Below are positions 13,725 to 24,229 of a stretch of 64,000 bases of DNA, one piece after another (position 1 is the stretch's first letter; every line of letters begins with the position of its first letter). Below the pieces are notes generated by a model. It saw nothing but the letters and a program-made list of their open reading frames with translations. It was not told the origin of the DNA and did not search any database. The stretch lies in NCBI RefSeq assembly GCF_018873765.1, contig NC_057916.1, positions 13,513,501 through 13,577,500 on the forward strand. Direction: 5' to 3'. The stretch is from Telopea speciosissima (Eukaryota > Streptophyta > Magnoliopsida > Proteales > Proteaceae). The position numbers and the translations under genes were made by a program.

Positions 13725-14828
13725 GGAAAAATTTACGTTTACCATCATTGTGTTTTCAAACAATTAAGTTTATCATCTCAAAGATTTCAAAATTACATCT
13801 ATAACCCTGAATACTAACTCTATTAATTTTATTTCTAAAAGATAATTTTACCCTTTTTAATTGAGAATGGTGTGGGTTTGCAGGGAAGGGAGGCAAGCAG
13901 GAGGTGGGGCAAGGTTGTAGAGGGTGGTGTGTGTATGACTGTTCCACATGGGGGTGATGAGGGTTCAAGGGTTCTCTATTTCTCTCTCTCTTTTTTCCGT
14001 GCACTTGTGCAGAGGATGGGGGTTGCAAAGGGGGTTGGAGGTCCGTGGAGAATCCCTACCCTTCGTGCCTCCTATCTTCTTCCTTCAGAAGGAACCCTAG
14101 AGCATAAGTCACCCTCGACTCTTCATTACAAGCAAGATGTCTTCGTTGACTGCTATTGTGTCGCTTACTAATACATTTAAGGCATCTCCAGACAAAACAG
14201 ATGTGCATGATGGAATACTTCAATTTGCCCAATCTGGTCTAGTGAAGCTTGTTACACGATCTCCATGTTTTCAAAGCAGAAAGCCCATCTCAGATTTTAT
14301 TCAAATGCAGTCTGCCACAGTAATATGTGCAACTACTTTGAACGCGAAGTGTGATGCAGAGCAAACCTAGACTGTTACACGCCAAGCACCAACATCAATA
14401 AATACCAATGCTCCCATTCAATGCAAGGAAAAATCATCGGAGCTTGATGATGGGGGGATTGGATTTTCCACCTCGTGATGACGATGGTGGTGGTGGAGGA
14501 GGAGGTTGGAAGGTTGTGGCAATGGTGTTCTATGACGATGAAGAAAAATAAGAAAGAGGAGGAGGTGGTTGGTGGGTGGGTGGGTGGGGTTCATGGGTCC
14601 ATTTTTACAAATGGGGGATAAATATGAAAAATACCTTCACTAAAGGTATTACGGGTATTTAGTTAATATTTGAGCGATGACATCACCATTTAACTATTCT
14701 CATCTAACGATAGTTGTACGTTTGTAAGAATCTTTCAAAATACAGGAGAGATCTATAAAATTGATTAAATTCCAAAGGTGGTAGACGTAATTATTTGAAA
14801 ATACAAGAATGATAAACATAAATTTCAC
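13725..14828. mobile_element. Second Pack-MULE-like element of the same TIR family
   Basis: The left end reads GGAAAAATTTACGTTTACCA. The right end on the minus strand reads GTGAAATTTATGTTTATCA. Both continue into alignable arms with TTTTCAAACAATTA and TTTTCAAATAATTA. Subterminal phrases such as CATCTAACGATAG and TTTAGTTAATATTTGAG are shared with the element at 3007-4708. Flanks are T-rich, so no clear 9-bp duplication can be called. The arms have diverged more than in the first element, suggesting an older insertion. Confidence 0.65.
14137..14560 (+). pseudogene. Captured gene fragment, probably from a plastid-targeted protein
   Basis: A 77-codon frame starts with ATG at 14137. Its N-terminus is Ser/Thr-rich and transit-peptide-like, with no acidic residues before Asp19. 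It contains SRKPISDFIQMQS and stops at 14370. Beyond the stop and a frameshift the same reading resumes with SSELDDGGIGF and a run of Gly after RDDDG. The layout of transit peptide, acidic linker and Gly tract recalls small nucleus-encoded chloroplast proteins such as the YELLOW LEAF 1 type; that assignment is tentative. The stop, frameshift and position inside a TIR element mark it as a captured, decayed fragment. Confidence 0.5.
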
Positions 14829-14915
14829 TTTTTATGGTGATAAACCAAAAGTAAATTAAAATAAGAAATTAATTACATTATATACTATAAGATAATATTT
14901 TTTACAGTTGAATAA

Positions 14916-15010
14916 GAGATAATATATTACACATTCTTGTTTTTTCTGGTAAAGATAATATATTACACATTCTTGTTTTTTCTGGTAAAGATAATATATT
15001 ACATATTCAG
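14916..15010. repeat. 36-bp tandem repeat, about 2.6 copies
   Basis: The unit, with GATAATATATTACACATTC followed by TTGTTTTTTCTGGTAAA, repeats with a period of 36 bp. The last copy is partial. It lies just outside the second Pack-MULE-like element. Confidence 0.85.
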
Positions 15011-15365
15011 GTTTATGAATTACATTAACTATATGGACTGTAGTCTTGTACTGATGGTTTGGACCACTGATTGTAGTGGTGCCTAGGGTATGTCCTCCCC
15101 TATCACCTGCAGCATGGTAGGTCTATTTTGGAATAACTGTTCCAAACTGATTTAGGAGGCAAGCTGGTTTTTTGTGCCGTGATCTACCATATTTGATGGG
15201 AAATAAACAAAAGATGATGGTCCTATTCATTTCGTACATATCATCAAACATGCAATTTTATTATTTTTGAAGTTCGACAAAAGGTTCTTTCTTTTCATTT
15301 CCCTTGAAGAGCCAATGAGGAGAATAGATCGATTGCTTCTTCTTGGGAAGTTGGGATGTGTCCCG

Positions 15366-15534
15366 AATAATTATTACCTCTAATTCGCGGGCACTTTCAA
15401 TTCCTCTAATAGAGAAGAGTGGACCCATCTTGGGCAATGTTTTTGGGCAAGGGGTAGAATGGTCATTTCTGCCTCCATGTGAGAAATTAGAGGAATTGGA
15501 GGGGGCAGTGAATTGGAGGGGATAACAATTCAAT
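15366..15534. mobile_element. Foldback MITE-like element, family A
   Basis: The left arm AATAATTATTACCTCTAATT pairs with a right arm that reads, on the minus strand, ATTGAATTGTTATCCCCTCC. Both arms continue into TTCAATTCCTC-type sequence. The centre carries GGTCATTTCTG. Flanks GTGTCCCG and GTGCCCCT match at 6 of 8 bases, a possible decayed 8-bp duplication. A shorter relative sits at 17676-17835. Confidence 0.6.
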
Positions 15535-15588
15535 GTGCCCCTCCATTTCATTACCCCTATTCCCTCTTCCCCTCCCCCCACCCAATTT

Positions 15589-15770
15589 GGATCCTCTACT
15601 GGCGAGCTGTCTGACAGGATCCTACTACCAAGACACAGCAAGGCGGTAAATGACCGCCTTACCCCCACTTGGGCAAGGCATTTGGGCATTGGTAAGGCGG
15701 TCATTCCCCACCTTGCTGTGTCTTGGCAGTAGGGTCCTGTCGGGCAGCTCGACAGTAGAGGATTAGGGTC
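15589..15770. mobile_element. Foldback element, family B (GGATCCTCTAC arms)
   Basis: Two arms of about 75 bp pair closely. The left contains GGATCCTCTACTGGCGAGCT and AAGACACAGCAAGGCGG. The right is its inverse, ending in AGTAGAGGATTAGGGTCC. The long open frames on both strands here arise from this palindrome and are not taken as genes. A diverged relative lies at 33308-33500. Confidence 0.8.
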
Positions 15771-15809
15771 CCCCCCACCCCCCACACAATAATTCTCCTT
15801 CCCCAGATC

Positions 15810-16067
15810 TAGGGGTGTAAATGAATAGCCGAAATTCGTTTTCGTATCCGTTTAACGTTATTCGAATCCGTTCGAAAGCTAAACGGATGCGGATACGGAT
15901 AGGCTATAGCTATCCAAAAAGCTATATTTACAAGTAAATGGATAAAATATCCGATCCGTATCCGTGTTCGAATCCGTTTAGCACTATCAGAATCCGTTTG
16001 ATAGCTAATCGGATGCGGATGCAGATATAGCACTATCCGAGCCGAATCCGATCCGTTTACAGCCCTA
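15810..16067. mobile_element. Non-autonomous hAT-like element (258 bp)
   Basis: The termini are TAGGGGTGTAAA and, on the other strand, TAGGGCTGTAAA. Flanking 8-bp repeats CCCAGATC (15802-15809) and CCCAAATC (16068-16075) differ at one base. The interior is built of ATCCGTTTAGC / GGATACGGATA repeats. Eight-base duplications with short TIRs are typical of hAT-type MITEs. Confidence 0.75.
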
Positions 16068-16084
16068 CCCAAATCCCCCTCGAC

Positions 16085-16892
16085 TGACTTTCTTTGGTTG
16101 GTTAGTTGTTTTTTTGCTTTCTCGGGTCTCTCCGTTGTTTGATTGATCTGGTTGTAGCTCTTTGTTTCCTGTTTTGAAAGTTCTACATTTAAGATTTATG
16201 AGTTGAGATATAGATTTTTCTACTTTATCAAATTCTATTCATAAAAATTGTTGAATAATGTTAACTAGTAATGTATAAATGACATTTGAGAATCGGTTTC
16301 CATCATTTTCACAAATTAATTTTCCTTCAGGATCTGTGAGGACGCGTTTTCAATTGCAGATTTTTTAGTTGGGGATAGTTAGTTAACCCGTGAACGAAGT
16401 CACGATCTTTAAGATAAATTTTTTGTTTCTATGAGAACAAAAAGATATTCTAATTTCTACTATTTTTTCTATTTATACAAAATTAAATTTTGAGGGAATG
16501 ATGATATAAATTTGGAAGGCATTGCAACAAAAGAAACTTACAAGCCGCACAGTCAGTCAGTCAATGTCTTTCATCCATTTACTCTCTCAGACAAAACTTA
16601 CATCAGGATGAGACGATTAAGCATTTCTTGCAAATCGCTTTAGAATAACTATTATATAAATTTAAAATTATTTTCTTTAGATCAAACAAGACTTGCCTTC
16701 AGGGTTCTAGTAATCGGTATTGATATTGGTATCAGTATCGGTATCAGTATCGGCCCTGTCGATATTGATCCAGATCAGTCCATATCGATCTATATCGGTC
16801 AAGTTTACCCCTCTCTTTTTTTTTTGATCTAATACAGATTCCTCGAAGTTCAAGGCTATATTTGAATGCTAAGAAAACAAAATCATAATAAA
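16085..16892. other. No gene; includes a GATATCGGTATC repeat patch
   Basis: AT-rich sequence without coding signals. At 16710-16805 an interspersed repeat made of TATCGGTATCAGTATCGG-like phrases appears. The same composition recurs at 18570-18915, 29560-29790, 35370-35590 and 39085-39600. Confidence 0.5.
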
Positions 16893-16900
16893 ACAAAAAT

Positions 16901-17345
16901 TAGGTGTGTCAAAAAAAACCCTGTCATAACCCGCCCTGATCCCGGACAGGGCTGGGTCAAGCTGGGTTTCATAATTGCTAGGCCCTGGCTGGGCTGGGCC
17001 TGGCCTGGGTTAAGGGTTCGGCCCTAGCAAGGCCAACCCAACCCTATATTAATGTATTATATACTATATAATATATAGTATATATAATGTTTTTGGTAAA
17101 TATTATATATATTATGTAATACATCAAAAAGTGGGCTGTGATGCCATGATGGGCTTTGTTAATATCACCATTCAATGGGCCATCAGGACCAATCAGGGTC
17201 GGCCGGGCTTGGGAAAACCTTGCCAAGGTCGGGCTGGGTTGAGGGTATACTTGGCCCTGGTAGGGTTAGGCTAGACTTGGATTTAGATTAAGATTCCTAG
17301 GGTTGGGCTAGTGTTAAGGCCAAGCCCGGCCCATTGACACCCCTA
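16901..17345. mobile_element. Non-autonomous hAT-like element (445 bp)
   Basis: The termini are TAGGTGTGTCAA and TAGGGGTGTCAA (minus strand of the right end). A perfect 8-bp duplication ACAAAAAT lies at 16893-16900 and 17346-17353. The interior is rich in GGGCTGGGCC-type repeats around an AT-rich centre with TATATAATATATAGTATAT. Confidence 0.85.
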
Positions 17346-17479
17346 ACAAAAATTTTAATGACACAATGATTGATTTATGTATCTATATCTCTCCTCAATT
17401 TGTTTTTTTTTTGAATTTTTTTTTTCTTGATTTGACATTCAAACATGGCTTAAAGTATACTGTGTTTATGTGGTGTAGG

Positions 17480-18590
17480 GAGTATTTATTTTTTCTTACT
17501 CACAAACACTCTTGTATTAAATAGAAAGACAGCAAAATAAAACATATAAAGGAAAAAAAGGGTTTTATGAAGATACCAGGAAATTTCTGTTTTTAGAGTG
17601 CTTGGTGTAGAAGTGCAAAGATGGAAAGAGAGTTGCACCTAACTACTTAAAGGCATCCGTGAACTCACATTCAAATCGAATAATTATCACCTCCAATTCG
17701 CTGCCCGCTCTAATTTCCTTCAATTCTTCACATAGGAGTGGAAATGACCATCCTATCTCACCTCGGGCAATGTGTTCAGGAAGGGGGTAGGGTGGTCATT
17801 TCCACTCCTATGTGAGGAGTTGGAGGAATTGGACCCATTCAAACCCCATAGATGACACCTTTTATGGTATTTATACGAGGAACGTAAATTTTAATGTCTT
17901 GCCAAATGCCAATTGTATTTCCCTTTATATTTTGAACACTGAAGTACACCATCGACAACATTCCAAAACTACCCATATGCAATAACCTTAAAAAATTTAC
18001 CAAATTAACCTTAAGAAATTGATTGTATTAATTTTCTATGAAAGACTTCCACTCATCCCCTTCCATCTACCTTTTTATTTGGACTGGAGCATACTTAGGG
18101 CCCATTTGGTTTGCTTTGATTCTAAACGGGAAAGGGTCAAAATTAGTTGTTTAGTAGTGAAATTTCAAAAGACATTTTTCGTTTATTACAAAACCAAATC
18201 AATAGTACATGATCCATAATTACCAAAAGGGAGAGGGCTCTCTCAGTAAGCAGGATAAGGGAGCACATCAATGAGTTGCGGCAAAATGGTGTCGACTATA
18301 AGAGGGTTTTCTTATCGTTAAGGACAATGAAAGAAAAACCCACAAAGAAGTTCTCTACACATTTTATAATTTTCATGGATAATGTTTTCTTACAATATGT
18401 TGGAGGATACTCCATCCACTAAAGAACTGGTTCCCACACCTCCATTTATCCAAACAGACCCTAAAAGTGCTCAGGTGTATTATTGTAATTATTTCCAAGA
18501 CAAAACCTCGTTTTATTTTGTTAATTTGACACTTCCAATTTATTCACACCGCCTACACCATTTCCAAGCAAGGTGTATTGGACTCGGGAT
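17480..18590. repeat. Dispersed 1.1-kb block, copy 1
   Basis: This block aligns along its length with 33520-34700. Shared phrases include GAAGATACCAGGAAATTT, AGTGCTTGGTGT, TGCAAAGATGGAAAG, TTTGGACTGGAGCA and CCAAACAGACCCTAAA. In copy 2 the block leads into the promoter of the small proline-rich gene. Here it ends in GATATCGG-type repeats and no gene follows. A foldback element interrupts this copy at 17676-17835. Confidence 0.75.
17676..17835. mobile_element. Foldback MITE-like insertion, family A
   Basis: The arms CACATAGGAGTGGAAATGACC and the inverse GGTCATTTCCACTCCTATG pair almost perfectly. Its left end AATAATTATCACCTCCAATT matches the element at 15366, and its right end is truncated relative to that relative. 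CATTCAAA flanks both sides (17668-17675 and 17836-17843). The paralogous block at about 33740-33765 lacks the insertion. Confidence 0.75.
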
Positions 18591-18599
18591 CGGTCATGG

Positions 18600-19728
18600 T
18601 CGATACCGATATGATATCAATTCAGATCGATCAAACTCAGCCTAGATCGATAAAAAATGATCATAATCCAGGTTTTACAGGGCTTGGATCGGTAAAAAAA
18701 TAGTCATAAAATATTAAACATCTGTACGGATAAGTAAAAATTCAAAAAAATGGTCAAAATCCCCAAAACATCGATCCAAAAATGTTAAGTATCGAATTGG
18801 TTCGATCAATCCAACCGAGTTGTCTGATCTAGGGAACGATCCAGTAAAACCTTGATGGATCAGTCTAATCTCGGGATCAGACTCGGCCGATAGTGATCCG
18901 ATCCAGATCGACAATGAAGAAAACTGCGAACCCTAATTAATCAATCTTTCCTCGCAAGTACAAAAGAAGAAGAATGTTCGAACGAATGTAATTACGCCCA
19001 TGAAGCCCAAAAACTAAATGCTTATGATGTAATTAATCAAACCCTCATCCCGTCATCCGTCACAAGTATCATATAATATCATTGCTAAGATCTTAGCTAA
19101 AAGATTGCAAGCCCAGTTAAATATTTTATCATTTTTACTTCCAAATTAGATCCAAATTCATGTGTACATGTGTACTTTTCCATGCCTGAATTTACTCTGA
19201 CCTGCTCTGTTCACCTTAACAGATTGGGTTTAGTAAGACCTACTCAGGGTTTTATTCTGTGTTCGGGTATTATAAATCCAACAAGGACATATAAGAGAAC
19301 TATAAATCTCTCTTTATTCTTTCAAGTTCACAACCTCCATTCAGAGACTACTTCAACATTGGCAGCAAGGTCATTTATCCATTGATGAATCAAATCTTCT
19401 TGGCCTGCTTAGGCCTTCCTATTTGATAGACTTACTGGAAATGATTTAATGGCTGCATTGAGGTGATTGTACATGGAGTGCGCAAGAGATACATTTAATA
19501 CAGCAATAATAAAATATCAGATTAGGAATTTTTAAGACAAATCTTCTCTTAAAACAGCAATATTAACAATTCAAAAAGTTTCGAATCTAACAGCAATAAA
19601 AGTTGTGGATGAGAAAAACCTTGATACCATCTCAAAAGTCAACTTCTCTGAAAATACCTTTCTCTAACATTCTGAACATGATTTTTCTTTCTTTATATAC
19701 AAGTGCCTCTGAACATGTTTTCAGTATA
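18600..19728. other. No gene recognised
   Basis: 18570-18915 is the GATCGGTATCGATC-type dispersed repeat. The remainder is AT-rich, with short frames lacking conserved features. Confidence 0.4.
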
Positions 19729-19884
19729 TAACCTGTATGGACAACAAAAAACCAAGTATAGATCTAAACCCTAATGATAGTAACCTGTATGGACAGCAAA
19801 AACAGCAAGTATTGATCTAAACTCTAATGATAGTAACCTGTATGGACAACAAAAGCAGGTATTGATCTAGACCCTAATGATAGT
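19729..19884. repeat. 52/53-bp tandem repeat, three copies
   Basis: Units start with TAACCTGTATGGACA at 19729, 19781 and 19834. Each contains GATCTAAACCCTAATGATAG or a close variant. The array lies about 120 bp beyond the stop of the F-box gene and may fall in its 3'UTR. Confidence 0.9.
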
Positions 19885-20002
19885 CATAACCGAACAAAAC
19901 AACCAGTCTAACTATGACTGTCAAAACCTTCAAAACACTAGTAGATGCAGTGTTTTTCCTTTCCTTTTCCTCTCCTGCTCAAAAAAATGCTTACAGGACT
20001 TC

Positions 20003-21145
20003 TTAATGATGTCCCAATGAAACTAGGCTCATGCTATATGGAAGCACTGTAGGGAAAACAAGAGAGTTGCGTCCCAAATCTGCAAGGGGGCAGAGTTCCT
20101 TCATCTTCCTTGTCTCAATGTGATACAGGTAGACCTTGGCAGATACCCTCATAAACAAGAGGTCACCTTGGAATGCCAAAGGATCCATCCATGAAATCTC
20201 ATCTATTGTTATTCGACGAGCCAGTTTCACTGAGACCTTGTAGAGGAATTGTGGATTTTCTCTCTCCAAATCATCTAGTTGTATGGAGCATTTAAGCACC
20301 CATCCAGGCTCAGCATAATTTTCAAGGTACCAGATTTGAAGTCCAGCCATGGAGATTCGGACGAAATGTAGATATCCTCCAGACTCCCCGATGCACATCT
20401 CAGGTAAGTCTTTACATGGCACTGTAGGAGATGGTAGTTCGATCAGTTGGACCTGCTCCTTTTCTATGTTGAAGGCAAGGATGTGATCCCCATCAGTCAA
20501 CCAATGCAAGAAACCGGAAGCGATAATTCCATGGTTCTTGATCAAATTATAACAGCATTCAAATGCCACCTCCAAGCTTTTCCATGCTCTAGTCTCAGAA
20601 GAATAGATTTCAAATGACAAGCATGAATCTGTTTCTGTTTCTGTTTGATGGATGCTAACAACTTTGAATTCTTTGCAAATATCAACTGGATGGCTAAGAG
20701 GATTGAAGGATAATGCAAGGCTGTCTTTTTTGTCTGGTTTTGCCCAGTTTAGTTTGACCCATTCCTTGATGGAAGGGTTACAGACATAGATCACCGGATC
20801 TTCAGCAGGGAAGCAACTTCGGCAACAAATAAGCCCATTAGATGAAGATTTAAGGACTACCTTCTCTGGGAGGAAATCCAAGATAGTGTTTTGCAAAACA
20901 GTTTGTTCCATTCCAACAGGAAGGTAGCTCGAAGAGGCAATATCTTCATCACACCAATGAAACCTCTCCTGGAAGAAGAATCCGGATATGGCTTGTGATC
21001 TTTCTAACTGAGTACGGATGAAAGAGAGGTCAGATATAAGGCGATACCACCCTTTAGACACAGATTTTAGTCCAAGTAGATTTTCGGTGGGCAGTCGTGA
21101 TAAGATTTCAGTCAGTATATCATCATTCGAATTTCCTATCTCCAT
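20003..21145 (-). CDS. F-box protein, intact single coding exon (380 aa)
   Basis: The frame is open for 380 codons with no interruption. Residues 7-47 form an F-box (NDDILTEILSRLPTENLLGL then KSVSKGWYRLISDLSFI), the part that contacts SKP1 in an SCF ubiquitin ligase. The rest resembles the C-terminal region of the large plant F-box-associated family: SNGLICCRSC, VYVCNP-type VIYVCNPSIKEWVKL and SFEIYSSETRAWKS. This region recruits an unknown substrate. Length is typical. The ATG follows TTCTAG|GAG, an acceptor site four bases upstream, so the 5'UTR is spliced. Codons and frame look under selection. The substrate cannot be inferred. Confidence 0.9.
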   Translation of the reverse strand: MEIGNSNDDILTEILSRLPTENLLGLKSVSKGWYRLISDLSFIRTQLERSQAISGFFFQERFHWCDEDIASSSYLPVGMEQTVLQNTILDFLPEKVVLKSSSNGLICCRSCFPAEDPVIYVCNPSIKEWVKLNWAKPDKKDSLALSFNPLSHPVDICKEFKVVSIHQTETETDSCLSFEIYSSETRAWKSLEVAFECCYNLIKNHGIIASGFLHWLTDGDHILAFNIEKEQVQLIELPSPTVPCKDLPEMCIGESGGYLHFVRISMAGLQIWYLENYAEPGWVLKCSIQLDDLERENPQFLYKVSVKLARRITIDEISWMDPLAFQGDLLFMRVSAKVYLYHIETRKMKELCPLADLGRNSLVFPTVLPYSMSLVSLGHH

Positions 21146-21198
21146 CTCCTAGAATACGGAAAGACCCGAATTCAGATTATTCAGGTAGCAAATATAAA

Positions 21199-21600
21199 AC
21201 AGAAACAAAGATAATATACATGAATTGATAAACACAAACTTTTGCATCATACAAGAAAAACTAGAGCCCATAGCTCAGTTGGATGGTCTTCTGAGTTAGA
21301 ATCATAAATGAATTCCAGAATGACTAATAATATCATCAGAACAGAAACAAAGATAATATACATGAATTGACAAACACAAACTATTGCATCCTACAAGATA
21401 AACTAGAGCCCATAGCTCAGTTGGATGGTCTTCTGAGTTAGAATCATAAATGAATTCCAGAATAACTAATTATATCCTCAGCTCCTACAGGAGAACTTGC
21501 AATTGCTGAAATGTGCAAATACAGCAGTCAATGGAATGCTTGAACTCATAGCTCAATGGACAGTGTTCGAGTCAAAATCAGAACACAGTAGAACCTATGA
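21199..21600. repeat. 142-bp tandem duplication with tRNA-like box motifs
   Basis: Units at 21199-21340 and 21341-21480 differ at few positions. Each carries CATAGCTCAGTTGGATGG, a good RNA polymerase III A-box, followed by a weak B-box, GAGTTAGAATC. A third degenerate copy near 21545 reads CATAGCTCAATGGACAG with GTTCGAGTC, a good B-box. No cloverleaf can be drawn, so these are read as remnants of a tRNA-derived SINE, duplicated locally. Confidence 0.7.
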
Positions 21601-22814
21601 GTATGACTAAATTAATACTGTCCTGTGTTGAAACTGGGATTCAGTTCCAGATTGGATCATCATCATGGAAATTCCAAAAGATGAGGCCCTTTACTGTATC
21701 CAGAAACATGAGAGTGAGAACAAATGTCAGTCGTAATATCATACAACACAACTAATATAGTGATCATAACACAATTTGAGAACCATCTATTCTAACATGC
21801 AGATCCTAATGACAACTCAGATAAATTGCATTCTGCTGTTCCTTCTTTTCCCCTTCCTTGTTTAAGGGTTTGAGATGAATTTTTCCTTCTTTGTCCTTTG
21901 CCTCAGTAACATTTGAATGCTAACTTGACTCTTGTTATTCCTGCCCCGTGAGGAAGATACATATTGACAACATCAAATGACCCTACAGACATGGAATACA
22001 AGTAGTTTAAAACATGTACCGAAATGTTCTCTTCTATATTTCAATGCCTTTAGGACAATAATTCAGTTCATTCTGTCAGCACGATTTTCTAAGTCGGCTT
22101 GCACTCTTTTTTTTTTCCCTCAGCAAGATTTTATCCTCTAAACCTTTGTTCATGGAAGGGGCAGATTCAGGGTAATATAATAGAAATTCTTTGATTAACA
22201 CATCCAGATTTGTATCAACGGATCCTTCTGTATCTTATTATTGTTTCACACAGATATTGACAGGACAATAAATTTAATCACCTTTACAAAATTGTACAAT
22301 AGTAGACAAAAATCTATGCAATCACTAGACAGTAAAGGGAAATCAAGAATAGAAAATACAAATTTAAGGATTCAAGAATATTCTGAGATTATATCGCTCA
22401 TCAGAGCTTCAACACTGCCATTTTTAACCAAAGCTTCAAAAGAGAAGTACGAAATAAAAAGAGTTAATAAATAGTTGGGACTAGTAGACTTTCAAACCTT
22501 TTGGGCAACATATAGGTTTCCAACAGATCAAAGATGGGAAAGTTTGAGCACATGAACAGTATGGTAACCTGATCTCTATAATTAGCTATATATCACTTCT
22601 CAAGTATCAAATAACATAGCTTGCTGCCCCTAAAAGAGTTTTATGTGCATAAAAAAAATTAAATTACAAAGAGAGAGAGAGAGAAAGATTCAAATAAAAA
22701 AAAAAAATTAATTACAAAGAAAATTGGAAACATGCAACTTTAGCAAGGATCTTTCTTTGGTTCTTTTCCTCTTAGGTATTTTCTTCCACTTATTGTCAAA
22801 TACAGTTTAATTTA

Positions 22815-22998
22815 TGGGAAAGAGAACGCCACCTGGCACCTGCGGTGTGCTGCCTCTGCGTCCAGACACGGGCACGTGAAATGACCGCCTTGCCCCAAGA
22901 ATTTCCACCTTTCCATGGGGATGCGGCAGTCATTTCATGCACCCGTGTCTGGGCGCAAGGGCACCGCACCGCATACGCCCAGGTTGTGTTTGTTCTCC
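22815..22998. mobile_element. Foldback element with GTCATTTCA core
   Basis: The arms include GCGTCCAGACACGGGCACGTGAAATGACCGCC, paired with GCAGTCATTTCATGCACCCGTGTCTGGGCGC. The outer parts are CACCTGCGGTGTGC and GCACCGCACCGC. It is in the F-box 5'UTR intron. Similar GGTCATTTC-cored foldbacks occur at 31347-31490, 43150-43315, 50275-50450 and 61570-61735. Confidence 0.65.
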
Positions 22999-23546
22999 CT
23001 TAAATTATTATTCAAAATCAAAATTCATGGTTGTTTACCACCAACTAAAGACAAATAAACTGGATTTACTTCTGATTTTATCACCCCAAAATCAAAATTC
23101 ATCATTGCTACATATTCTATTGAAGAATGATCAGATCATGCCAGGATATGGCAGAATCAATATGTGATTAATGTATAACCATTCAAAGAACAAAAAGAAA
23201 AGACGCACATTTAATCAAAAAGCTTTTTGTGTGTGTGTGTTGGGGGGGGGGGGGGAGAACAACTTAAAGTCGCAAGCACTCAAGAAAATCTCCTTAACGT
23301 TACGTTATAGTCCATAACTCAGCACACAAGCTCAAACTTAAGAATACATCAGTTTGTTACAAAACCATATACTTAAGAACCCCAAACACACTAGCATAAA
23401 CCCTAAAGAGTTTTGGAACTACCAGACTATACCATACAAGCACCAATCAGGCAATCCCATATCATCTATAACCATAAATCCATGTCGGCCAAAAAATCTC
23501 TCATCGTGAGAACTTTAGGAACATTACCAACACAACACAATCCCAT

Positions 23547-24100
23547 CCCCAATACGAAAGCATCTAACATTTACGCAGGCAAAGCAAGAAGAAACAGATA
23601 ATCAAAGCCATCAAAGCTTTCTGCCAAGAATCTCTCATCATCAGACCTGCAGAAACATTACTGTTAAAAAAAATACGACAAGCTAAACTATCTAAAAAGA
23701 ACTCAACCATAAACCAAAAATCTTCCAACATTTACTCAGGCAAAGGAACAAGAAAACAGACAGACCAGATAGACGAAGCCATCAAAGCTTTACGATAATC
23801 TATCTTCATTTTCGTAAACTAAACATTCAAAACAAAACCTCAAACCCTAAACTAAAAACATTCCTACATATTCTCAGATGAAGCAAGTAGATAACAGAAA
23901 AAAACAGAGAAGGAAAGACATAAAAGCAGTCTGACGAGAATCTCTTTTCACGAGAGCTCCAAGTATATTACAGATACTAAAAAATGAAAATCAAACCCAC
24001 CAAACTAAACCTCCAAGCACTAAACAAGAAACATTCCCACATTTAATCAGGAAAACCAAGAAGAAAACACAAGAAACAGAGGATAAAAACCCTAAAATCT
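23547..24100. repeat. Imperfect tandem repeat of 140-175 bp, about four copies
   Basis: Copies begin with ACATTTACGCAGGCAAAG, ACATTTACTCAGGCAAAG, ACATATTCTCAGATGAAG and ACATTTAATCAGGAAAAC near 23553, 23730, 23868 and 24038. Each is followed by AAGAAACAGA-like sequence, and the first three continue into AAAGC and GAATCTCT-type phrases. The set lies within the F-box 5'UTR intron next to its donor. Confidence 0.75.
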
Positions 24101-24229
24101 AAGATCAAACAGTGGCACAGACCTTGGTTTTAGCTTCTCCTTGTCTGAGAAAGAGAGAGAGGAAATGCTTCTTTGCTTTTTAGCTTTTGGAGGCGGTCTT
24201 ATATATATATATGGAGGACGTGTGGAAGT

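Larger units (their letters stand above)
21146..24215 (-). promoter_or_regulatory. 5'UTR intron, first exon and TATA box of the F-box gene
   Basis: A TATATATATATAAG motif at about 24199-24212 on the minus strand is followed by a CT-rich leader and a donor, AACCAAG|GTCTGTG, at 24123/24122. With the acceptor at 21149 this gives a 5'UTR intron of about 2.97 kb. No coding exon is visible inside it. It contains two tandem-repeat regions and a foldback element, listed separately. Linkage of this first exon to the F-box frame is inferred from orientation and splice signals. Confidence 0.5.
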